Shown: positions 24,792-32,733 of the stretch, piece by piece
Layout: each line of letters starts with the position of its first letter
How positions within the stretch are numbered: the stretch's first letter is position 1
Source: Victivallales bacterium
Lineage (GTDB): Bacteria > Verrucomicrobiota > Lentisphaeria > Oligosphaerales > Lenti-02
Assembly: GCA_003245525.1 (NCBI GenBank)
Contig: QKCY01000568.1
Span: forward strand, 1 to 33,312
Direction: 5' to 3'
DNA length: 33,312 nucleotides
Notes under the pieces: generated by a model
What the model was told of the DNA's origin: nothing
Databases searched by the model: none
Seen by the model: the letters and a program-made list of their open reading frames with translations, nothing else
Position numbers and translations under genes: made by a program

Positions 24792-26924
24792 CTACTTCGG
24801 AGACCGGACCGCCCGGACATAGAGGACGTCGTTTTTCTGGCGCAGGACCGTACGGACGGCCCTCATGTCGACCGCGAGGGCCTGGTTCACGTCCGTGTCC
24901 GGCACGCCGCTCCAATAGATCTGGCCCAGGCTGTTGGGGAACGCGCGGTCATGCTCCTTCTGCCCGAGTTGGGCGATCAGCCGGAGCTCCTCCTCGTCGG
25001 GCAGACGCCAGTCCTGGAAACCCGCGAAGACCAGCGCGTCGGCCCAGCGGAACGCCTCGTGCCAGTTCACCTGGCGTCCCCCCATACAGCCCTCGCCCTT
25101 GCCATCGCTAGCCCACATGAGCCCAGCCAGGTTGTCGGTGACCGTGCCCGGCTTGTCGAAGGTGAACCGCTCGGCAGGGATGAGCAGGTCCAGTTTCTTG
25201 AGGGCGGGAATGGCCGCCCGGTAGTTCTGTTCCTTGATCAGGGCCACCGAACGGCGGCTGTAAAGCTCGATCTCGGCTCTGTTGGCCGGGCGGAAACGCT
25301 CGATTCCGAGGGCAAAGTCCTTGGCCCGGGCGCCGCAGCTCTGCGCCAAGTCCAGCGCCTCGCGCCTCAGCGCCTCCATATCCTTCAGCGCCTTCTCCAG
25401 AAGCGTGGTCCACTCGCGGTACTTGGCCACGGCGTTCGTCACATCGCCCCGTTCCTCGGCGCGCTGGGCTTCCCGCATCACGGTGAAGATGGCATCGTAC
25501 TGCTTGTCCGGCAGGTTGACCTGGAGCAGGCCGGCCAGGGGGTTGGCCCGCAGGGCCGCGAGCTTGTCCTGGACCTCGGTGAGCCCGGCCAGCATGTTGG
25601 TCTTCTGGGCGACGATGGCATCCACCACTTCCTTCAGGCCATTGGCCCGGCCCAGGAGGGACACGATGTCGTCGCCGCGGCCGACCGCCTGCTTCATCTC
25701 GTTGAAGGTGACCACGACCTTGTCCCAGCCTTCCTTCAGATTCGCCTCGTAGAAGGTCACGTCGGCCTCGGCCGCATGGAATGCCATCTCGGCCTCCTGC
25801 ATGCGCTGCTGGAGTGTGGTGCGGGCCTTGGTGATCTGTTCGAGCATCTCGTTCACTTTGGCGACGCCCTGGTCGGCACCCTCTTTGACGGCCACGTATT
25901 GGAAGTCGGCGGAGGCCTGATTCAGCGCCTCGCGTTCCTTGGTCAACTCCTGCCACGCGATCTGGGCGTCGCGCGGCGCGCCCTGGTTCTTGGCCTCCGC
26001 CAAGGCCTTGTCGAAGGCGGCGACGGCAGTGATGGCTTCGGTCTTGGCCGTGCGCAGCTTGCCGATGGCCTTGGGCAACTCGGCCTTGGCACCCAGGTAG
26101 AGGCTGGTCGCCTCCTGCCAGTCCCGACGCTTGATGGCGTCCTTGGCAGCGGCCAGCTTCCCGGCCAGCACCTTGGCGTCCTCCGGGAACGCCTTCGCGT
26201 ACTCGTCCTGGCTGAATACGCTGCTCTGTTCCGTGAAGGCCGCCATTTCCTGGCGCAGCACCGTGATCTTCGGGAAATCGATGGACAGACCATCCAGGAG
26301 GTCCACCCCGCGACGATAGCCAGCCACCGCTTCCTCGCTACTGACGTCTTCCGCGGTCGCCTTGGCCCGGGCCTGTTCCACTCCGGCCCACAGGTCGGGC
26401 AACAGCTCGCCGATCCCGAGTTTCGTCGCCCGCTCATAGAGCGATTCGAAGTTGTTGCGGACGAAATCCACCTTCGAGGCGGCGTCACGCGCCTTCACCA
26501 GGGCACCGACCAGCAACTCGTCGGCCTGCCGGTACAGCTTCGCGACGGCGCGCGCCCCGCCTTTGCCCGCCTCGGCCTGCTTCTGCAGGCTGAGCACCCG
26601 CTGCCAGTCGCCGGCAGCATAGAGAGAGAGGATGGCGACATCGCTCTTGGCCTTCTCCATGCTCTCCTCGAAGGGCACCCGGGCGTTGTCCACCACGGTG
26701 CCGGCCCAGACTCGGTAGCCAATGAAGACGACCAGTCCCAGCAGGAGCACCCCCCCCAGCACCACCGGCAACAGCCAGCGCGGCCCCGGTCCGCGCATCT
26801 CGCGCTCGATGCGGGCCAGTTCCTTCTTCTGTCGCCTGGCCTCTTCGCGTTCGGCCCGGCGTTCGGCCCGAAGACGTTCGGCTTCGGACTGTTCCAATGG
26901 TTCTTGCGGTGCTTTGACGGGCAT
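24792..26924 (-). CDS. Membrane-anchored coiled-coil protein with C-terminal DUF1566 domain
   Basis: A 710-residue protein. The N terminus is a very charged helix (residues 11-45, rich in Glu, Arg and Lys), then one membrane segment at about 50-73 (WLLPVVLGGVLLLGLVVFIGY), then about 500 residues of mainly helical, coiled-coil-prone sequence, and a C-terminal DUF1566 (Lcl C-terminal) domain with TDNLAGLMWASDGKGEG, WHEAFRWADAL and FQDWRLPDEEELRLI. DUF1566 domains are usually exported and thought to bind something at the cell surface, but their function is unknown. The ATG at 26924 has GAGGACC upstream. The promoter at 27031-27059 lies ahead. It may be a scaffold that reaches across the periplasm. 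Confidence 0.8.
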   Translation of the reverse strand: MPVKAPQEPLEQSEAERLRAERRAEREEARRQKKELARIEREMRGPGPRWLLPVVLGGVLLLGLVVFIGYRVWAGTVVDNARVPFEESMEKAKSDVAILSLYAAGDWQRVLSLQKQAEAGKGGARAVAKLYRQADELLVGALVKARDAASKVDFVRNNFESLYERATKLGIGELLPDLWAGVEQARAKATAEDVSSEEAVAGYRRGVDLLDGLSIDFPKITVLRQEMAAFTEQSSVFSQDEYAKAFPEDAKVLAGKLAAAKDAIKRRDWQEATSLYLGAKAELPKAIGKLRTAKTEAITAVAAFDKALAEAKNQGAPRDAQIAWQELTKEREALNQASADFQYVAVKEGADQGVAKVNEMLEQITKARTTLQQRMQEAEMAFHAAEADVTFYEANLKEGWDKVVVTFNEMKQAVGRGDDIVSLLGRANGLKEVVDAIVAQKTNMLAGLTEVQDKLAALRANPLAGLLQVNLPDKQYDAIFTVMREAQRAEERGDVTNAVAKYREWTTLLEKALKDMEALRREALDLAQSCGARAKDFALGIERFRPANRAEIELYSRRSVALIKEQNYRAAIPALKKLDLLIPAERFTFDKPGTVTDNLAGLMWASDGKGEGCMGGRQVNWHEAFRWADALVFAGFQDWRLPDEEELRLIAQLGQKEHDRAFPNSLGQIYWSGVPDTDVNQALAVDMRAVRTVLRQKNDVLYVRAVRSPK

Positions 26925-27030
26925 CTGGGCTGGTCCTCGGGGTGATGTCCTGGACGACGCAACGGGAGACCGGTCCGGACACGTTCCGCCGGAACAATGC
27001 TCCTTTGGCCGGATATCGCCGCCCTGCTCT

Positions 27031-27059
27031 ACTATACGGGCAGGCAGACAGGATGACAA
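27031..27059 (-). promoter_or_regulatory. Near-consensus sigma-70 promoter of the DUF1566 gene
   Basis: On the minus strand TTGTCA (27059-27054) and TATAGT (27036-27031) are spaced by 17 bp; each box differs from consensus by one base. It is the best promoter match seen in the window. The leader to the ATG at 26924 is about 100 nt. Confidence 0.6.
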
Positions 27060-27084
27060 CGTGTTGCCCCCGGTCACTGGCCGA

Positions 27085-27113
27085 TTGGCGAAAGGGCAAG
27101 GCATGGCTAGCGT
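27085..27113 (+). promoter_or_regulatory. Weak candidate promoter of the toroid protein
   Basis: TTGGCG (27085-27090) and TAGCGT (27108-27113), spaced by 17 bp, lie 35 bp before the ATG at 27149, divergent from the DUF1566 promoter. The -10 match is poor. Confidence 0.25.
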
Positions 27114-27148
27114 AGGGTCCGTCCTTCCTTCAGCTTGGGAGAACCGCC

Positions 27149-28264
27149 ATGATCGCCCCCCACCGGAAGCGGGAACTGGAACTGGTCTGCGAAGCTATCC
27201 GCCAGTATCTACTGCGGACTCAGACGTGGACGCCCGGCGAGTACTTCGGCTCCTTCTGGAGCGAAAAGGCCTACCACGGCCCCTTGCTGGACTACCATGC
27301 CGGCGGCAGCCATCACCACCGGACCGCAGGCAGCGCCGCGCTGGCCCTCTGGCTGGCGGGACAGCGCCAGGACCGTCCCGCCTGGCAACGGGCGGCGGAA
27401 CACGCCTTCGATTGGCTGGTTGCCCGCCAGTCGCCCCGGGGAGGGTTCGCGGAGATCCAGAACCGGGAACGGCCGGCCGATTGGGAGAACACGGGCCGGG
27501 AGGAACTCTCGACCATCGCTCTGGGCTTTGTCGCGCATGGTCTGGGCCATGCCCTGCTGGCGGGGCTGCCACCGAAGAAGTCCTACCTGGATTGCCTGGA
27601 CCGGGCGGGCCAGTGGCAACTGGGCATCGAGTTCCCGCCCGGCTCGGGCGTGTTCCCGCACCACGAACGGAGCCCGTACAACACGCTCAACGCCGCCACC
27701 CATGCCGCCGAGACCCTCGCCCTCGCCCACGTTGCCCTGGACCGGGTCTATGGTCGCCGGGTGAACATCTTCCTGGAGGGGGCCCGGCGGGCGGTCGCCA
27801 ACGTCCTGGCCTGCCAATGGGATAGCGGCTGCTTCCCCTACCGCGACTACGGCGAGGTCACCATCAACTACACCAGTCTCGTGGTCTGGTGCCTGCTCAA
27901 TGCCAGGGATGCACTGGGAACCGCCGCGGGGCGGCTGGAACCCGACCGCCTGCTGGCGGCCTGCGAACGGGCGACCGGATTCCTTCGCGCCTGCGTGGGC
28001 GGGGACGGCCGCCTGCTATGGGAAGGCAACGAGACGTCCACCGCCAAGCACAATATCTGGACCTATGCGATCACCGCCCACGTGCTCGCCCGGATCGGCG
28101 GCCCGGAGAACCTGACGGCCGCCGACCGGCTCCTGGGTTGGCTGCTTGCGCAGCGGGCCGCCGATGGCCTCCTGCCCATGCGCGACGCGGGGGAGACCAT
28201 CACCGAATGCGCCTTCATGCAGGCCGACATGTGCCTCTTTCTCCAGCCCCTGGCCGAAGACTAG
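27149..28264 (+). CDS. Alpha/alpha-toroid (six-hairpin glycosidase-like) protein
   Basis: A 371-residue protein whose repeated helical hairpins with aromatic residues suggest an alpha/alpha toroid, as in many glycosidases, lyases and epimerases. Examples are YHGPLLDYHAGGSHHHRTAG, FDWLVARQSPRGGFAE, YNTLNAATHAAETLALAH, WDSGCFPYRDYG and AKHNIWTYAITAH. No signal peptide is seen, so it may act in the cytoplasm. I cannot assign a specific family or catalytic residue. The ATG at 27149 is preceded by GGGAG. The stop codon overlaps the stop of the LpxC-like gene in a CTAG palindrome. Confidence 0.65.
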   Translation: MIAPHRKRELELVCEAIRQYLLRTQTWTPGEYFGSFWSEKAYHGPLLDYHAGGSHHHRTAGSAALALWLAGQRQDRPAWQRAAEHAFDWLVARQSPRGGFAEIQNRERPADWENTGREELSTIALGFVAHGLGHALLAGLPPKKSYLDCLDRAGQWQLGIEFPPGSGVFPHHERSPYNTLNAATHAAETLALAHVALDRVYGRRVNIFLEGARRAVANVLACQWDSGCFPYRDYGEVTINYTSLVVWCLLNARDALGTAAGRLEPDRLLAACERATGFLRACVGGDGRLLWEGNETSTAKHNIWTYAITAHVLARIGGPENLTAADRLLGWLLAQRAADGLLPMRDAGETITECAFMQADMCLFLQPLAED

Positions 28265-29301
28265 TCGCGGCGCACGGGTGCCAGCAGATCCTGCAGGTAG
28301 AGATAGGTCGTCAGCCGGACATCCAAGGCGTGCCCCGCCTTGTAGGAGATCACCCGCCCCGCCAGGCGACCCGTCTCGACCAGCGACAGCGCCGCCACCA
28401 GATCCAGGGTGGCCCGGTGCCAGACCGCTTCGAGCGATCTGCCCTCGTGCAGCAGCTTCGGCTCGTTGGCGTACTGGTTGCGCCCGGCAATCAGGATGTT
28501 CCGGTGGGTATAGCCGAGATTGCGGATATCCGCGAAGAGCTTGCCGACCGTGCGCACGAACCACCACTCCAGGCGGGAGCAGTTGGTGCGGGCCTGGGCT
28601 CCATGGCTGAAGGCTTCGGGAAAGACATCGAACTGGATCCGCTGGTGCCCGATGGCCGTCGGGAAATCCACCGCGCAATCGACGTGCAGACGGCAATCCC
28701 CGTTCTCGGCAGGCAGCATGAGCAGGAAGCTCCCGTGGGGCCCCATCAGCGCCACCGGTTCCTTGACGGTCCAGTAGACCAGCTCCCGGTCCGTCTGCTC
28801 GACCAGTCCTGCCCGGACAACCTTGTCGATGATCGGCAGGCTGCCCACGTCGAACAGCGGGGGGTCGCCGGAGTTGGTGCGCACCATCACGCTGTCCAGC
28901 CCGAGTCCGAGCCGCAGGGCGACCACGTGCTCGACCATGCGCAGATAGTTGTGGGCCGAGCCCGAACGGAGCACGATGCTCCGCTTGGTGTCCCAGACGT
29001 TCCGGACGCTAACCCGGATCGGCAGTTGCTCCCGGTGGTCGGTACGGTCGATCCACCAGCCATCCTCGGCATACGGCTCGAAGTGCAGGGTGCTGCACGA
29101 GCGGCACTCGTAGGTGCCCCTGCCAGACACGTAGAAGGGCCGGCCGATGGTCGTTGGGTGCCGGGGCGGAACCCAGTCCGGCGGGGCGAAATAGGTCATA
29201 TCGACCGGGATCTCGTTCCAGGCGGCAAGGCTGGCCCGGAACTCCTCGGGATGACCGGCAAGAAGACGGCTCTGTGCGTAGGAATCCACCACCTGCGTCA
29301 T
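28261..29301 (-). CDS. LpxC-family protein (UDP-3-O-acyl-GlcNAc deacetylase-like) with atypical metal site
   Basis: A 346-residue homologue of LpxC, the zinc enzyme that commits UDP-GlcNAc to lipid A synthesis. Both domains can be followed: FYVSGRGTYECRSCSTLHF and DRTD (domain I start), RMVEHVVALRLGLGLDSV (Glu124 and His125, equivalent to E78/H79 of E. coli), FPTAIGHQRIQFDVF, QARTN (Thr239), EAVWHRATLDL (His295, Asp300) and YKAGHAL (His324, equivalent to H265). In E. coli LpxC the zinc ligands His238 and Asp242 are four residues apart; here they are five. DGS reads DVGS, and there are about 50 extra N-terminal residues. The ATG at 29301 is the best start seen but is poorly supported. It may be a diverged LpxC or a paralogue acting on a different acetamido sugar. 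Confidence 0.75.
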   Translation of the reverse strand: MTQVVDSYAQSRLLAGHPEEFRASLAAWNEIPVDMTYFAPPDWVPPRHPTTIGRPFYVSGRGTYECRSCSTLHFEPYAEDGWWIDRTDHREQLPIRVSVRNVWDTKRSIVLRSGSAHNYLRMVEHVVALRLGLGLDSVMVRTNSGDPPLFDVGSLPIIDKVVRAGLVEQTDRELVYWTVKEPVALMGPHGSFLLMLPAENGDCRLHVDCAVDFPTAIGHQRIQFDVFPEAFSHGAQARTNCSRLEWWFVRTVGKLFADIRNLGYTHRNILIAGRNQYANEPKLLHEGRSLEAVWHRATLDLVAALSLVETGRLAGRVISYKAGHALDVRLTTYLYLQDLLAPVRRD

Positions 29302-29712
29302 CCTCTCTGCGTCCGCTGCGGACGATAGTAGTACGGGAACATGGCCGCGTGCCGCCCGGGTGGACCAGGCGCGGAGCACCGGCGACGGGGGCCGGCCGGA
29401 GCAATTCCGGGAAAGCGCGGGTCCACCGACCACATAGCACGCAACATCGCGGGGGCTTGGGTTGTCGATTGGGGCAACATGCAGGACAATCCCCGATGAG
29501 ATCAATGACTCAACATAACCCCAACCCCGGAACTGGCCATTCCCCCAGGTCCGGGGAGGGCAATCCCGAAGGACGGCCGGAAGACTCGCTCGCCATTCGC
29601 TTTGCGGTTGGGAGGAACGTGCTATGGTAGGAAAATACCGGAATAGTTTTTCTGGATACTGTTTGGTTATGGTGTCTGCCAGCGGGGAAGCAGCTAGGGA
29701 CCCAATTTCGCT
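29302..29712. other. Intergenic region between the LpxC-like gene and the hybrid kinase
   Basis: About 410 bp with no gene that I can support. It holds an imperfect stem-loop at 29525-29556 and an AT-richer patch (29625-29680, with TATGGT and runs of T) that probably contains the promoter of the hybrid kinase gene, but no well-spaced -35/-10 pair is clear. Short frames here (for example 29298-29489, minus) resemble no family. Confidence 0.5.
29525..29556. repeat. Strong stem-loop in the divergent region before the hybrid kinase
   Basis: CCCCGGAACTGG (29525-29536) pairs with CCAGGTCCGGGG (29545-29556) with one mismatch, giving 11 of 12 base pairs around the loop CCATTCCC. It lies about 155 bp ahead of the kinase start and about 225 bp ahead of the LpxC-like start. 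No T-tract follows on either strand. Confidence 0.45.
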
Positions 29713-31449
29713 ATGAGTGCAGCCAAAACCCGCGAGGAACTTTGTCGCGAGATCGCCAGTTTGCAGGCCAAACTGACGGCATCGGAAGAGGCGGAGCGCG
29801 CCGCCTGGGACGGGCAGACGGCCCTGGGGCAACTGGTGGACAACCTCCCCGGCATGGCCTACCGTCTGGTCTACGAGAGCGGCGACGAGGGTCGGATCGA
29901 GTTCCTTAGCTCCGGCACGGAGCTGCTGACTGGCTACCCGGCCGCCCGGATCATCCGCGAACCCCGTTTCTTCGAGACCCGGGTGGTCCATCCCGACGAC
30001 GTGGAAGCCCGCCGGAATGTGATCCGCGCGGCGCTGGAACGGCACGAGAGCTACCAGCACAGCTACCGGCTGGTCACCCGGGGAGGGACCGTGAAATGGG
30101 TCTCCGAGCGGGGACTGTGCCAATCCGACGGCAACGGCACCATCCTCGCCCGCGAAGGGTTCGTCCACGAACTCAGCGGCAGGGACACGACCGATGTCGC
30201 CGACCGCCAGGACGTCGAGGACCTGCGCGAGCGGATCAGCCTGCTCCTGCGGCAGCGCGAGGCGGACGAACGCCAGCGCCAGGCCATGCAGCGGCATCTG
30301 CGCCATTCCCAGCGGCTGGAAAGCCTGGGAACGCTGGCGCTCGGCCTGGCCCACGACTTCAACAACATCCTCCAGGCCATCCTCGGCTACGGACGGGTCG
30401 CCCTCGGCGAACTGGACCCCGCCGGAGCGGCCCACGGCCACGTCGGGCGGATTCTCACCTCCGCCGAACGGGCCCACGAACTGACCATGCGTCTGCTCAC
30501 GTTCTGCGGCGAAGGCGAACCCTCTCCCGAGCCCCAGTTCATCGAGCCGCTGCTGCGCGACGCGATCCGGATGCTCCGCAGCGTGCTTCCCGCCACCATC
30601 AAGCTCGAGCTCGAACTCTATCCCGAGCCCGGCGTGGTGGTCGGCGACACGACCCTCCTGCTCCAGGTGTTCGTCACCCTCGCCACGTGCGTCTCCCGCA
30701 GTTTGGACGAGCAGGGGGGCACGCTGGAGTTCCACCTGAACGAAGCGTATGTGGACCACGCCAACAATGGCGAGGTGCCGCACGAACTGCCCGCCGGTCT
30801 CTACACGCGGGTCTGCGTGGGCGAGAGCCACGATGTCGGGGTCTCCCTCGAACGGAACGCCCGCTGGCAAGCTGCGGGTGGCAAGGACTGCGAGCAGCCG
30901 GGCCTGGCCATCATCCTGGATATCATCCGGGAACTGGGCGGCTGCCTGACCATGTGGCAGAGCGATAGCAGGCAGCCGGTCTTCCGGGTGTATCTGCCCG
31001 TCCAGGAGGATGGCGTCCCCGACCCCGCCGCCAACGAGAAGCCTGGCCGCTACGAGGCCTCCCTGGATGACTATGCTAGCGCCGGCGAACACGTGCTGTT
31101 CATCGACGACGAGCAGATCCTGGTCGAACTGGGCACGCTGGTCTGCGAGGAGCTGGGCTATCGCGTCACCGCCTGCCGCTCCAGCCTCGACGCCCTGCGC
31201 CGGTTCGAGAACGATCCGGCCTCCTTCGATGTGGTCCTCACCGACCAGACCATGCCCGACCTGACCGGCTTCGAGCTCGCCCAGCGCATGCTGGGCATCC
31301 GGCCCGACATTCCCATCATCCTCACGACCGGCTACAGCGAGATGGTGGACGAGGTGCGGGCCCGGGAGATCGGCATCCGCGAGTACCTGATGAAGCCCCT
31401 GACGCCGGAAGGGTTGGCGGCGGTCCTTCGCCGCGTGCTGGACGAGTAG
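29713..31449 (+). CDS. Hybrid sensor protein: PAS, HisKA, degenerate ATPase domain, receiver
   Basis: A 578-residue soluble hybrid two-component protein. A short coiled coil (about 6-32) leads to a PAS fold (about 38-150), a coiled linker, and a HisKA domain with an intact H-box (SLGTLALGLAHDFNNIL, His214). The ATPase domain that follows (about 275-430) has lost its key motifs: the N-box reads LQVFVTLATCVSRSL instead of the NLxxNAxxA type, the DxGxG box reads VGESHDVGV, and the GTGLGLA box reads CEQPGLAI. The final strand FRVYLPV is normal. The receiver domain (about 459-578) is complete: Asp465/Asp466, phospho-acceptor Asp511, Thr539 and Lys561. It may act as a phosphatase, phosphotransfer or non-catalytic relay rather than a kinase. 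No membrane segment is seen. It probably leads an operon with folC and the LamG-type gene (gaps 27 and 24 bp). Confidence 0.88.
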   Translation: MSAAKTREELCREIASLQAKLTASEEAERAAWDGQTALGQLVDNLPGMAYRLVYESGDEGRIEFLSSGTELLTGYPAARIIREPRFFETRVVHPDDVEARRNVIRAALERHESYQHSYRLVTRGGTVKWVSERGLCQSDGNGTILAREGFVHELSGRDTTDVADRQDVEDLRERISLLLRQREADERQRQAMQRHLRHSQRLESLGTLALGLAHDFNNILQAILGYGRVALGELDPAGAAHGHVGRILTSAERAHELTMRLLTFCGEGEPSPEPQFIEPLLRDAIRMLRSVLPATIKLELELYPEPGVVVGDTTLLLQVFVTLATCVSRSLDEQGGTLEFHLNEAYVDHANNGEVPHELPAGLYTRVCVGESHDVGVSLERNARWQAAGGKDCEQPGLAIILDIIRELGGCLTMWQSDSRQPVFRVYLPVQEDGVPDPAANEKPGRYEASLDDYASAGEHVLFIDDEQILVELGTLVCEELGYRVTACRSSLDALRRFENDPASFDVVLTDQTMPDLTGFELAQRMLGIRPDIPIILTTGYSEMVDEVRAREIGIREYLMKPLTPEGLAAVLRRVLDE

Positions 31450-31476
31450 CGAAACGCGGCACGGAGTTGCCACCCG

Positions 31477-32709
31477 ATGAGAGACTGGGATCAGGACCGC
31501 GAAGCGGCCTTTTTTGCCATCCTTTCCCGCTATCTGGATCTGGAACGGGACACCAGCCGTTCCTATTCGGCGGGGGAGTATTCGCTTGAGCGCATGCCTG
31601 TCCTCGCCGCCCTGGCGGGGAACCCCGAGCGGTGCCTGGGCACCATCCATGTGGCGGGGACCAAGGGCAAGGGATCGACCTGCCATTTCCTCACCAACCT
31701 CCTGGTGGCAAGCGGGTTCCGGGTCGGCACCTTCGCCAGCCCCCACCTGAGCACCGTCCGGGAACGGTTCCTGGTCGACGGGCGCCCGGTGGCCTATGCC
31801 CCGCTGCTCGAACAGGCCAGCAGGCTGGTCGCCGCCCTGGAAGCCCAGCGACTGGAACCGGGCTTCTTCGAGATTCTCACGGTCCTCGCGCTCCGCCTCT
31901 TCGCGGACGAAGGCTGCCAGTTGGCCGTGGTGGAGACCGGCATCGGTGGCCGCCTCGACGCCACCAACTACCTGGAAGCGCCCCTCTGTACCGCCATCAC
32001 CCCCATTAGCTTCGACCACATGCAGTTGCTGGGCAACACCATCGAGGAGATTGCCGCCGAGAAGGCGGGCATCCTCAAGCCGCGGGTTCCCCTGGTCCTG
32101 GGCGCGCAACCCTTTCCGGCGGCGGAACGGGTGATCCTGGCCCGCGCGGCGGAACTTGGCGTGCCCGTCGAACGACCGGTACCGCTGGCCGAGGCGCGGG
32201 AATGGCTCCCCGCCACGACTCCGCCCTTCCTGGTCGAGAACTTCGCCGTCGCCCTGCGCATCTGCCAACTCCTGGGCTACCGTCCGGACACCGCCCGTTT
32301 CACGGTGCCGGAACTGCGCGGGCGCTTCGAGATCGTCCACCAGGAACCGCTGGTCATTCTGGATGCCGCCCACAACGCCGACTCCGCCCGCCGTCTGGCG
32401 GAGGCTCTGCGCCAGCGCTTTCCCGGCCAGTCCTGGACGGTGGTGCTGGGCGTCGCCAAAGGCAAGGATGTACCTGGCATTGTCCGCGAGCTGGCCGCCC
32501 TCGACGCGGATTTTGTCCTGACCAATCCCCGCCCCCCCAAGACGTCGGCCCTGGAAGAGTTGACGGCAGCCGCCGCGGAGGCTAGGCTTCGCTACCGCGT
32601 CATTCCCCAGATTGCCGCCGCCGAGGATCTGCCCAGCGACCGTCCCCTGCTCTTCACCGGCTCCTTCTTCGCCGCCCTGATCGGGGAGGAACTGTTCAGC
32701 CAGCGCTGA
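31477..32709 (+). CDS. folC: Folylpolyglutamate synthase/dihydrofolate synthase
   Basis: A 410-residue Mur-ligase-family enzyme that adds glutamate to folates, and often also makes dihydrofolate from dihydropteroate, in the cytoplasm. The ATP loop GTKGKGST, followed by GTFASPHL, VVETGIGGRLDATN, the family signature FDHMQLLGNTIEEIAAEKAGI, LRGRFEIV and the C-terminal ILDAAHNADSA are all seen. Length is normal. The ATG at 31477 is 27 bp after the hybrid kinase stop, with GGAG further upstream. Its grouping with a sensor protein and a secreted lectin-like protein has no clear metabolic logic. Confidence 0.95.
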   Translation: MRDWDQDREAAFFAILSRYLDLERDTSRSYSAGEYSLERMPVLAALAGNPERCLGTIHVAGTKGKGSTCHFLTNLLVASGFRVGTFASPHLSTVRERFLVDGRPVAYAPLLEQASRLVAALEAQRLEPGFFEILTVLALRLFADEGCQLAVVETGIGGRLDATNYLEAPLCTAITPISFDHMQLLGNTIEEIAAEKAGILKPRVPLVLGAQPFPAAERVILARAAELGVPVERPVPLAEAREWLPATTPPFLVENFAVALRICQLLGYRPDTARFTVPELRGRFEIVHQEPLVILDAAHNADSARRLAEALRQRFPGQSWTVVLGVAKGKDVPGIVRELAALDADFVLTNPRPPKTSALEELTAAAAEARLRYRVIPQIAAAEDLPSDRPLLFTGSFFAALIGEELFSQR

Positions 32710-32733
32710 TCGGCCTCCCCCTGGAGACCGCCC

